The translations under genes were made by a program, and so were the position numbers. Positions 57,219 to 64,000 of a stretch of 64,000 nt of DNA are shown here, piece by piece. Each line of letters starts with the position of its first letter. The first letter of the stretch is position 1. The notes beneath the pieces were generated by a model, which did no database searches, was not told the origin of the DNA, and saw only the letters and a list, made by a program, of their open reading frames with translations. This DNA is from Paraburkholderia sp. PGU19 (GTDB lineage: Bacteria; Pseudomonadota; Gammaproteobacteria; Burkholderiales; Burkholderiaceae): positions 372,001 to 436,000 of the forward strand of contig NZ_AP023181.1 in NCBI RefSeq assembly GCF_013426915.1, given 5' to 3'.

Positions 57219-57296
57219 TTGTCCTAAAAATGTACACATTTTTCGGACAATCTGCAAGTCGGCCACTGTCCGAAAAATGTAGGCATTTTTCGGACA
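57219..57296. promoter_or_regulatory. Two palindromic operators for AbiEi
   Basis: 57219-57250 reads TTGTCCTAAAAATGT then ACATTTTTCGGACAA; 57267-57296 reads TGTCCGAAAAATGTA then GGCATTTTTCGGACA. Both are near-perfect palindromes of the same word, spaced 48 bases centre to centre. Cooperative binding of AbiEi to two inverted repeats is known from other AbiE systems. Confidence 0.8.
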
Positions 57297-57592
57297 ACCC
57301 CGACGCCCACGCTCGAGCACGCGCGACGCGGATAAAAACTCCGCCGGGCGCGGCCGCCATGACTATCATGTACATGTGGCTCGTGTTAACGGCACGTGGC
57401 CGCAAAGCGGGGCACAGGCGGGGCTGGCGGGAAACTGGCCGCCTGTCTGTGTCTCGCCAGAAACGGGTCCGCAAAGATGCGGGCCATTTTTTTGCCACCG
57501 CTTCAGCGGTTTTACTGGCACGGAGACGATCGATGGCGCAGTCCTACGGGCAGTCATGGACGTATCGGCCGGCTGCGTAAGAGGCGACGATC

Positions 57593-57742
57593 ATGCTCGA
57601 ACAGCAGATGATCGGCAGGGTTCGAATCAACTATCTACCCAGTTGCATCAGCCCGGATGAGGTCGAAGCTGCGTTGTCGAGAATCAGTCCGGCAGAAGCA
57701 AACGTATTTGCGCATGAGGCGCTCGAAGGATATGTTCGCTGA
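57593..57742 (+). CDS. Short open frame, uncertain
   Basis: A 49-residue frame (start MLEQQMIGRVRINYLP, end EALEGYVR) has balanced composition, and an Ala/Gln/Asp-rich frame follows in the gap up to 57896. It may be a piece of a lost gene. The rest of 57297-58035 holds no gene I can support. Confidence 0.25.
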   Translation: MLEQQMIGRVRINYLPSCISPDEVEAALSRISPAEANVFAHEALEGYVR

Positions 57743-58035
57743 GCCTGATCTGGACCAATCGGGCGGCGGCCGTTCTGAATGCGCCAATCAGCGGCATTGC
57801 CCAGACCTTCACGGCCAGTGATCCCGACAAGATCACCGGCCTCGCCAACGTGATGGTTCAGGCAAGCCGCAAGATTGCTCACAGGTTGACGTGTTGAATG
57901 GACCATGGCATGGCGACGGCCGGTGGGACACCAACCATGCGAAGGACCAGCCGATCATGGCGCATGCGGAAATTGTCGGCACACCGCGTGTCCGTGCCTT
58001 TGGGAAGGCATAGGCGCCTCCGCCGGAACGGATAA

Positions 58036-58063
58036 TTTGACATAACATAAATTATCGACGTTT
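58036..58063 (+). other. dif-like site E (28 bp)
   Basis: ATTTGACATAA, spacer CATAAA, TTATCGACGTT. It closes the AbiE module on the right and lies 20 bases from the end of a decayed insertion sequence. Confidence 0.7.
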
Positions 58064-58079
58064 CGTATGTAGCGGCTAA

Positions 58080-58257
58080 GTTGTAATGTCCGCTTTTAGC
58101 CAAGTTCAGATGTCCGCTTTTGCTCCCTAGGCCACGCGCTGCGCGCATGCTGCGCGCATGCTGCGCCATGGTGATCGCTCTGGGAGCCGGACATGAACGC
58201 ACGTGGATTCATCACGATCAGCATGCACGAACTCGAGCGAATGAAGATCATCGAGGC
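58080..58257 (+). mobile_element. Remnant of an ISNCY-type insertion sequence
   Basis: The terminal AATGTCCGCTTTTAGCC and a repeat of ATGTCCGCTTTTGCTC resemble the end of this IS group. A GGGAGCCGGAC leader precedes ATG 58193, which starts MNARGFITISMHELERMKI, the known beginning of such transposases. The match stops after about 22 codons, where the sequence joins the end of the next minus-strand gene. Confidence 0.65.
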
Positions 58258-58290
58258 GACGTCCAGCGGCTACAGATATACCTCCGCGTG

Positions 58291-59208
58291 TCACCGCCCA
58301 GCAGTGGTCACTGTCTTCTGCAGCTTGTTGCGTATCTTCGCAATATCGACACCGCCCGGACCAGGCACATCCGCAAGCGGCATATAACGCGCCGGCGTAT
58401 GCAGCAGATACGCCTGCATCTCATCGATGACGATCCTGTCGCTCGGGTCGTAGCCCATGCCCTCCAACTGGCGGGTCAGCTCCGCGCGTTCCTCGTAGCT
58501 GAGTTCGTGCCACCAGAACGAGCGGCATGCGTGCGCGTACGCCTCGTTCGAGAAATATTGCCAGTGACCCAGTTCATGACTGAGGATCGCCGCCCGAACG
58601 GGCGCATCGATCATCTCGCCGCCGGGGGCCGGACCCAGCCCCGGAATCGTGATCAGAAAATCATGCGTGCTGCGTGCCTGCCAGTTGCCATCGCGCTCGA
58701 CGATCAGCCCCATCTGCACGACCACGCGTTGCAGCGTACGTTCGCCCGGTGTCAAATCCAGACGCTGCTGGCGTGCCACGTCGAAGAAGTGCGCGAGTTC
58801 GACCGAGCTGAAATTGTTGCCCGCCGTCAGTCCCGCCGGGTCCGCACCGAAGCGCCGCGCATGAGTCGCGATCGCGGCCATCGTAACGATATGATCGCGC
58901 GGCATGTCGCGACGTTCGAACAATGCGACCACCCGCGTAAACATCGCGCCCTGCTCGGTCAGGCTCGGCGCGTGCATCACATACAAACCCGGACGGTCGG
59001 CAATCGCAAAGAGCGCGAGCCTGGCATCGCCTGGCAGCGACGCATCGAGTTGTGCGAGTGGAATGCGCCGAATGTCGATGCGCTCGCTCTGCATTTCGAG
59101 CCGCGTGGTGCCCGCCTGCGCGCATGCGTTGTCCGCGGACCACCCCGCCGACAACGAGAGCGCGCAGGCCGCCGTCAACCTGATGCCGTGTCTGTAGGAA
59201 ATTGTCAT
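58291..59208 (-). CDS. Secreted HELGH metalloprotease-like protein of the T6SS block
   Basis: The 305-residue protein has a signal peptide (hydrophobic residues 8-22, cleavage after NACAQA) and a mature domain. There, ILSHELGHWQYFSNEAYAH matches the HExxH zinc motif as HELGH, with a Glu further on (WWHELSYEERAE). A conserved SSVELAHFFDVARQQR precedes it. It is next to the OmpA, TagF and TssM genes, so it may process the cell wall or the secretion apparatus in the periplasm, or be a T6SS accessory. It runs the same way as the block. No effector partner is seen. Confidence 0.7.
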   Translation of the reverse strand: MTISYRHGIRLTAACALSLSAGWSADNACAQAGTTRLEMQSERIDIRRIPLAQLDASLPGDARLALFAIADRPGLYVMHAPSLTEQGAMFTRVVALFERRDMPRDHIVTMAAIATHARRFGADPAGLTAGNNFSSVELAHFFDVARQQRLDLTPGERTLQRVVVQMGLIVERDGNWQARSTHDFLITIPGLGPAPGGEMIDAPVRAAILSHELGHWQYFSNEAYAHACRSFWWHELSYEERAELTRQLEGMGYDPSDRIVIDEMQAYLLHTPARYMPLADVPGPGGVDIAKIRNKLQKTVTTAGR

Positions 59209-59232
59209 CGCCGCCAATACGGCCGCTCGCGC

Positions 59233-59823
59233 CTAGTTCGTCACCGTAACGATCGTCACGCGGCGGTTTTCCGGCGCGGTCGGATTGCGCCGATTCAGCG
59301 GCTCCGACGATCCCTTGCCGACTGACGTCAAACGCTCGGCCGCGATACCGTCCTTCTGCGTCAAATACTCGACGACGGCGGCAGCGCGGTCTTCCGACAG
59401 CTTCATGTTCGCATCGGCCGAGCCGCGCGGGTCCGCGTGTCCCTCGACACGGAAGCGATACGCCGCAAGCCGGTCCGATTGCAGCGCGTGAGCCACCTTG
59501 TCGAGCGCGGCTTGCGCGGTGTCGGTGAGCGTCGACGAGTTCGTCGTGAACGTGATCAGCATCTGCAGCGATGCCGCTTTTGCCGGTGCCGCCGGCTTCG
59601 CCGCCGCGCCCGGCTTGTTCGACAGCACGAAGCCACGCGTGACGATGTTGTCGTTATCTTCCGGCGTCAGCGCTTTGGTCACCGAATTTTCATCGATGTC
59701 CTGCTCCTTGACCACCGGGTCTTCCGCATGAGCGGCACTCACACACGCGACCACACACAGCGCGGCGACCCACGCCCCGCGCGCCGGGCGTCCCGTCAGA
59801 AAAGAAACGATTGAGCCAGACAT
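59233..59823 (-). CDS. OmpA-family peptidoglycan-binding protein of the T6SS block
   Basis: The 196-residue protein has a signal peptide (residues 13-35 hydrophobic) and an OmpA C-terminal domain at residues 90-196 with FTTNSSTLTDTAQAALDKVA. It then has RFRVEGHADPRGSADANMKL and the final RRVTIVTV. The Asp and Arg that bind diaminopimelate are present. Proteins like this (TagL/Pal type) anchor the type VI membrane complex to peptidoglycan. ATG 59823 with GAGGTC upstream is preferred. Confidence 0.85.
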   Translation of the reverse strand: MSGSIVSFLTGRPARGAWVAALCVVACVSAAHAEDPVVKEQDIDENSVTKALTPEDNDNIVTRGFVLSNKPGAAAKPAAPAKAASLQMLITFTTNSSTLTDTAQAALDKVAHALQSDRLAAYRFRVEGHADPRGSADANMKLSEDRAAAVVEYLTQKDGIAAERLTSVGKGSSEPLNRRNPTAPENRRVTIVTVTN

Positions 59824-59880
59824 ACCCCGACCTCCCATCGATGCCTACACTGTCTACCGCTTCGGACCTTCGAGCGGTTC

Positions 59881-60606
59881 TCACAACCGTAATTCGACAA
59901 CCGAGCGCCAGCCGCTGCGAGCCTTATCAAGCAGGCCGACAAAACGCTCGCCATCCGGCAAGCCCTTCCCTCCCAGCAACGACGCTGGCACCGCGCTCGA
60001 TCCTTCCGTCCACCACGCGCCTGATCCCGCTGCCGCGTAGAGCGCGAGCAAAGCGGAGAAGCGATCGGGGGCGTCGGCAGCCTGTTCGGTTTGGTTCGGT
60101 TCGTGCCCCTCCTCTTCCACCGGATACAGCCGCCACGCAGTTGCAGGCGTTTGCGCTGGCGCCGCCGTCAAAGGCCCCCACGCATCGAGTTGCGCATCGA
60201 AACGCTCCAGCACGAAATCCGCGTCGAGCGTCGACAGCGCGCGCCGCATGGCGTCGTCGTACCAGGCCTGCGCGCCACCCAGCCAGCTCGCGATATCGTC
60301 GCGCGGGAGCGGCGCGGCGAGCGTGAACGGAAAGTAGCGCCCTACCCGGTCGACACCCGGCATCAGCACACCCGCCCATGCCGACTCGCCGCATACGTCC
60401 GCGCCGAGCGCAAAACACCAGATCGGCGCATTCAGATAAACGGGCAGCCATTGCGCGCCGAACCATCGCTGCGCGAACAGCATGCCCTGCTGCAAACACG
60501 CATCCCATGGCGTGACGAATCCGGACGGCAAACGCCGCGTCACGAAGTCCCCATGCGTGCGCACCTTGCCGAAAAAACCAGGCCCCTGTGCAATGAACCC
60601 GCTCAT
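59881..60606 (-). CDS. tagF: Type VI secretion accessory TagF
   Basis: The 241-residue protein has the TagF/ImpM start GFFGKVRTHGDFVTRRLP and the family motifs WDACLQQGMLFAQRWFG and GVDRVGRYFPFTLAAPL. TagF is a post-translational repressor of T6SS assembly that works through Fha/PppA in several species. It overlaps the TssM gene by 4 bases and is next to the OmpA-family gene. Confidence 0.92.
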   Translation of the reverse strand: MSGFIAQGPGFFGKVRTHGDFVTRRLPSGFVTPWDACLQQGMLFAQRWFGAQWLPVYLNAPIWCFALGADVCGESAWAGVLMPGVDRVGRYFPFTLAAPLPRDDIASWLGGAQAWYDDAMRRALSTLDADFVLERFDAQLDAWGPLTAAPAQTPATAWRLYPVEEEGHEPNQTEQAADAPDRFSALLALYAAAGSGAWWTEGSSAVPASLLGGKGLPDGERFVGLLDKARSGWRSVVELRL

Positions 60607-63600
60607 AACCGGTCAGGACAACGGAACTGTTCGAACACCCCGCGACGGAACGGATTCGTCACGCTGCTAGCGTCAAGCTGAAGCACGAGCGGGTGTCCGT
60701 CGGATTCGAAAGTCATCTTGAAGCGGTCCGCTTGCGCGGTCGGCTGCAAGCGCGCGTTGTCCACCAGATGCAGCAGCGCCCATGGTCCATCCGCGCGCGC
60801 GGAATCCCCCGATGGGTCGAAATCCACATGCGCCTGTCCGGTGCCTTTGCCGCTCGGCCACTGGAACACCATCGATTGATCCACGTGGGCGGCAACCAGT
60901 TGCTGCCCGTCGATATCAATCGTGGCGTGGTCGATGGCAGGATCGATATCGAGCACCTTGAGCGTGAAGCGAACCGACACGTCGCGTCCTCCCGCTCGGA
61001 AAAACGCATCCCTGATCTGCGCGGCCCGCTGGAACTGCGCCAGCACGTCCGCCGGAATGCCGAGCGAATCGGCGCCCGTGCGCCAGCGCCATTGCGGCCC
61101 CGACATATCGACCAGGGTGGCCAGGTTCTTCTGGAAAAAATCGTCGATCAGGCCGCCTGGCCCGAGTATCCGACTGAAGTCGTCGGGCGCTGCATCCCGG
61201 TTGGAGCCGCGTACCAGCGGGTAGCGGCCATCGAGCGCCTGCCGGCAAAGCTGCGCGACATTGGCCTGCCACAACGCATTCAGGCGCGCACGTTCGCCGC
61301 CGATCATCAGCATCGAGCCACCGCTCGCGATGTCGTTGGCGATGCCCGCAAGCGGAGCGGGCGCGCCCTGCGCGACGAGTTTCAGCTTGTTCAGCGCGTC
61401 GCCCGGCGGCGCGGGCAGTCCTTGCTTGCGCGCCGCGTCGGACGCTTCGAGATACGACGCCGCGTCCTTGAGCGCCGCGAGTTGCGTATCGAGCGGCACG
61501 GGACCCGCCGCACCGGGCTTGCCCGCGAGGTCGTGCAGCGCCTGAAAATGCGCATCGACGGGATTGACCTGCGCGGGCGGCGGCGCCGCATCGTCCGGCT
61601 GGCTGCCGAGAGCGTTTTCGAGCCGCTTCTTCACCGCATCGAGCTTGTTGCCCAACACCGCGGCGCCCTGTTCTGCCAGCGAGCCACCTGTCTTCACCGT
61701 GCCGAGCGTGGTCTCCTGGGAGGCAGCAACCATGAACGCCTTCAACGGCGAATCGGGCGCGGCCAGCACGTTCGCCACGCGCGCGCCCTTCTCCACGCCA
61801 TCGAACGGCACCACGGCGACATCCGCCAGCAGCGCGTCCCACTGCTTGATGTACTCGTCGTAGTACAGCTGCGTCATCGCCGACTTCAGATCGTCGATGC
61901 CATTCGGCGTCAGCACGGATTCCTCGCGACCGAGCACCCAGTTGTCTCTCGCGACATCGACTACGGCTTCGTCGCGCAACTGGCCAAACTTCTGATAGCC
62001 CGCACGCGTATAGGCGCCCGAGACGCCGCGCGTCAGCGGCGCACCACTCTTTCTGACGAGCACCAGCGACGCGTTGCGACCGGCGGCGGCCGCGACACTG
62101 AATGGCGGCAGCTTGGCCTGTTCGAGATCGCGCGCGACACGATTGAACATGCGTTGCGCGAGCGGCATCTTCGCAAGCGTCGTACGCGCCTGCGCGATCA
62201 GGTCCTTGTCGAGCGGCAGCGACGCGTCGAACTGCGCGGGCTGGAACAGCGCCGCGAGATGACCGTCGATGTCGTTGCGCTGATCGTCGCTCGCATTGCT
62301 CAACGGCCCGCGCCGCCAGTCGATGTCGGCCCATAGCCGCACGGAATCGGCGTCGAAGTGGGCCGAATCGCCGAGCATCAGATACGCGCGCAGCACCTCG
62401 TACTGGAAGTCGGGATTGTTCGCGTCGCCGCGCCGCAGTTCGTCTTCCATCCTGTGCACGACGAGCGGCAGCAAGGTCTGCTTCAGCAGACGCCGGTAGC
62501 TCGCCTGCGCTTCGAGGCCCAGCTTGTCGCCCTGGTACAAACCGAGCCGCGACAGCCACGGCACGCTCCTGTTGCGATCCGCGTAGCCGCCAGGCAGGTC
62601 GCGGGCCGCATTGAGCAACGGCAGCAGCAATAGCGGATCGTCGCCCGCGCGGGTGTTCTGCGCGAGCTTCTGCAGTTCGGTCACATGCTGCTCGACATTG
62701 GCGATGTAAGCGCGGTTGCGCTGATAGCTGACGAAAAACAGCACCAGCGCGAGCACCACCGCAATGCCGATCAGCCCTAGCGCGATGCGCTGCAGCCACG
62801 TGCGGCGGCGCTCCAGTTTCGGGTTGGTGCCTGCCAGCCCGGCTTCCTGAAAAATCACGTCGCGCATCAGCCGCGTGATGAAGTACGCCCGTCCGCTTGC
62901 CGGGTCCGGCAACACGACCTGACGCTGCAAGCCGAGTGCCGCCGCAACCGCGCTCATCACGCGGTCGATTGGCCGCCCTTCCTGGGTCCCGCTCGTGAAG
63001 TAGACGCCGCGCAGCAGTGCCGCCTCATCGAAGCGCGACGTGCTGAACGTTTCCTGCAGGAAGCCCGTCAGCATGTTTTCGAGGCCGGCGAACTGCTGCG
63101 GAAAACCGTACACGAGCGCACGCCGGCGCGTGTCGGTCTCCTGCTGCATGCGGTGCAACACACGTGCCTGCAACTGCTTTTCGAGCGCAGCGAACTCGCC
63201 GGGGAACGACGCCAGCGCTTCGTCCGGGCCGCCCTGCGCAACGTAAGGGAACGTCACGCCCCACACCTGTTCGCGCTCGTCACGGCCGAGGTCGTCGAAG
63301 AATTCCGCGAACCCCGCCAGCAGGTCGCACTTCGTCACGACCACGTAGACGGGAAAGCGCATCCCAAGGCGGGTGTACAACTCCTTGAGTCGTTCGCGCA
63401 CCGCGCCTGCCTGTACCGCGCGCTGCGTGTCGGACAGCTGCAGCAGATCCTGCACCGACAGCGCGACGATCACACCGTTCAGCGGCCGCCGCGGCCGGTA
63501 TTTGCGCAACAGTTGCAGAAAGCCGCCCCATGCGGCCTGATCCGCTTCGGCGAAGCTGTCCTGCGTGGTGAAGCGGCCGGCCGTGTCGAGCAGCACGGCA

Positions 63601-64000
63601 TCGTCGGTGAACCACCAGTCGCAATTACGCGTGCCGCCAACACCGCCCACTGCCTGCTTGCCAAGCCGGTCGGCGAGCGGAAACTTGAGGCCCGAATGCA
63701 GCAGTGCCGTCGTCTTGCCGGTGCCGGGCGCGCCGACGAACATGTACCACGGCAACTGGTAGACGTACTGGCTACCGAAGCGCCCCTTGACGCGTGCCTT
63801 GCGCAGGATCGCCATGGCCTCGTCGAAGCGCTGCTTCAGCGCGGCGACATCGGCTTCCGATTCTTTCCTGCCAGGCTGCGGCGCCTCCTCGGCGACCACC
63901 CGCGTGAATTTCACGTTCGCGAGCCGCACGATCAGCCAGCGCACGCCCCAGTAGAGCACCCACAGTGCGAACAGCACCGCGATCACGATCCAGCGGCTCG
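60603..64000 (-). CDS. tssM: Type VI secretion membrane protein TssM (IcmF), partial
   Basis: At least 1132 residues are present and the N-terminus runs off the right edge of the window. Visible parts are a membrane segment near the edge (VLFALWVLYWGVRWLIV) and the IcmF GTPase-like domain with a Walker A motif (FVGAPGTGKTTALLHSGL). A second membrane segment in the middle (IALGLIGIAVVLALVLFFVS) follows, and then the long periplasmic part to a C-terminal beta domain. TssM with TssL and TssJ spans the envelope and docks the baseplate. No break was seen. Confidence 0.95.
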   Translation of the reverse strand, partial: SRWIVIAVLFALWVLYWGVRWLIVRLANVKFTRVVAEEAPQPGRKESEADVAALKQRFDEAMAILRKARVKGRFGSQYVYQLPWYMFVGAPGTGKTTALLHSGLKFPLADRLGKQAVGGVGGTRNCDWWFTDDAVLLDTAGRFTTQDSFAEADQAAWGGFLQLLRKYRPRRPLNGVIVALSVQDLLQLSDTQRAVQAGAVRERLKELYTRLGMRFPVYVVVTKCDLLAGFAEFFDDLGRDEREQVWGVTFPYVAQGGPDEALASFPGEFAALEKQLQARVLHRMQQETDTRRRALVYGFPQQFAGLENMLTGFLQETFSTSRFDEAALLRGVYFTSGTQEGRPIDRVMSAVAAALGLQRQVVLPDPASGRAYFITRLMRDVIFQEAGLAGTNPKLERRRTWLQRIALGLIGIAVVLALVLFFVSYQRNRAYIANVEQHVTELQKLAQNTRAGDDPLLLLPLLNAARDLPGGYADRNRSVPWLSRLGLYQGDKLGLEAQASYRRLLKQTLLPLVVHRMEDELRRGDANNPDFQYEVLRAYLMLGDSAHFDADSVRLWADIDWRRGPLSNASDDQRNDIDGHLAALFQPAQFDASLPLDKDLIAQARTTLAKMPLAQRMFNRVARDLEQAKLPPFSVAAAAGRNASLVLVRKSGAPLTRGVSGAYTRAGYQKFGQLRDEAVVDVARDNWVLGREESVLTPNGIDDLKSAMTQLYYDEYIKQWDALLADVAVVPFDGVEKGARVANVLAAPDSPLKAFMVAASQETTLGTVKTGGSLAEQGAAVLGNKLDAVKKRLENALGSQPDDAAPPPAQVNPVDAHFQALHDLAGKPGAAGPVPLDTQLAALKDAASYLEASDAARKQGLPAPPGDALNKLKLVAQGAPAPLAGIANDIASGGSMLMIGGERARLNALWQANVAQLCRQALDGRYPLVRGSNRDAAPDDFSRILGPGGLIDDFFQKNLATLVDMSGPQWRWRTGADSLGIPADVLAQFQRAAQIRDAFFRAGGRDVSVRFTLKVLDIDPAIDHATIDIDGQQLVAAHVDQSMVFQWPSGKGTGQAHVDFDPSGDSARADGPWALLHLVDNARLQPTAQADRFKMTFESDGHPLVLQLDASSVTNPFRRGVFEQFRCPDRL

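Noticed and set aside
18495..58063. TTGACA in the five repeats as promoter -35 elements
   Set aside because: No TATAAT-like box lies 16-18 bases downstream in any copy, and similarity covers both arms of a 28-bp unit rather than a -35/-10 pair.
58120..59325. 401-residue + frame
   Set aside because: Antisense to the HELGH gene; its composition (Arg/His-rich) shows it is a shadow.
60693..62336. 547-residue open frame on the + strand
   Set aside because: It is antisense to the intact tssM gene and very rich in Arg and His, as expected for a shadow of high-GC coding DNA.
60916..62799. 627-residue minus-strand frame overlapping tssM
   Set aside because: Same strand as tssM in another frame, with Ala/Arg/Gly-dominated low-complexity content and no motif.
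1..64000. CRISPR arrays, rRNA and tRNA genes
   Set aside because: No regularly spaced repeats, cas genes, cloverleaf-forming sequence or rRNA segments were seen by eye.

Overview
The window comes from a high-GC betaproteobacterium of the Burkholderiaceae (Paraburkholderia, Caballeronia or Burkholderia type). The evidence is the GC-rich codon use, the type VI secretion genes at the right edge, small hypothetical proteins typical of that family, and a complete trans-4-hydroxy-L-proline catabolic locus. It reads as an accessory-rich part of a chromosome, chromid or megaplasmid. No rRNA, tRNA or CRISPR array was seen.

Layout. 0-5.4 kb: phoU, small proteins, a Nudix hydrolase, decayed kinase and methyltransferase genes, and a chromate transporter. 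5.5-18.4 kb: hydroxyproline catabolism on the + strand. It holds a DHDPS-like deaminase, a periplasmic binding protein, 4-hydroxyproline 2-epimerase, a three-subunit D-hydroxyproline dehydrogenase, a PAS-AraC regulator, a frameshifted APC permease, ketoglutarate semialdehyde dehydrogenase and an Ldh-family reductase. Two gene remnants also lie in it. 18.5-23.4 kb: a module with a subtilisin-like protease (frameshifted), an AAA ATPase and a RES/Xre toxin-antitoxin pair. 23.4-34 kb: a decayed gene, an IS1182-type element, an Asp-box (sialidase-fold) secreted protein, a membrane protein of unknown function, a GFA-family protein, a Tat-exported intradiol dioxygenase and a universal stress protein.

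35.1-43.3 kb is the most unusual coding region. A tightly packed minus-strand operon encodes a P-loop nucleoside/nucleotide kinase-like protein, a myo-inositol-phosphate-synthase homologue, a Nudix hydrolase, an archaeal-type S-adenosylmethionine synthetase, two short-chain dehydrogenases, a nucleoside-diphosphate-kinase-like protein and a histidine phosphatase. It faces a two-gene + unit: a 72-residue protein and a phenylacetate-CoA-ligase-like adenylating enzyme. I infer a specialised-metabolite pathway, possibly for a carbocyclic nucleotide or SAM analogue. 43.8-47.4 kb holds a 733-residue protein of unknown function, a small protein and a GH75 chitosanase-like protein. 47.7-50.1 kb holds small secreted proteins and a broken SRAP gene.

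50.5-58.1 kb carries a truncated Tn3-family transposase, a YefM/ParE-type toxin-antitoxin pair, and a J-domain protein with an AbiE toxin-antitoxin pair. 58.2-64 kb is a type VI secretion block (secreted HELGH protein, OmpA-family protein, TagF, TssM cut by the window edge).

The main structural finding is five directly repeated 28-bp sites at 18495, 23371, 52864, 53753 and 58036. They share the pattern ATTTGACATAA, six variable bases, TTA(G/T)CG. Read on the minus strand they resemble XerCD dif sites. Three compact modules lie exactly between neighbouring sites: protease/AAA plus RES/Xre, ParE/YefM, and J-domain plus AbiE. In each, all genes point the same way relative to the sites. This suggests a dif-like cassette system for toxin-antitoxin and defence genes. 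Several genes carry single-base frameshifts, so either the region is decaying or the assembly holds indel errors.
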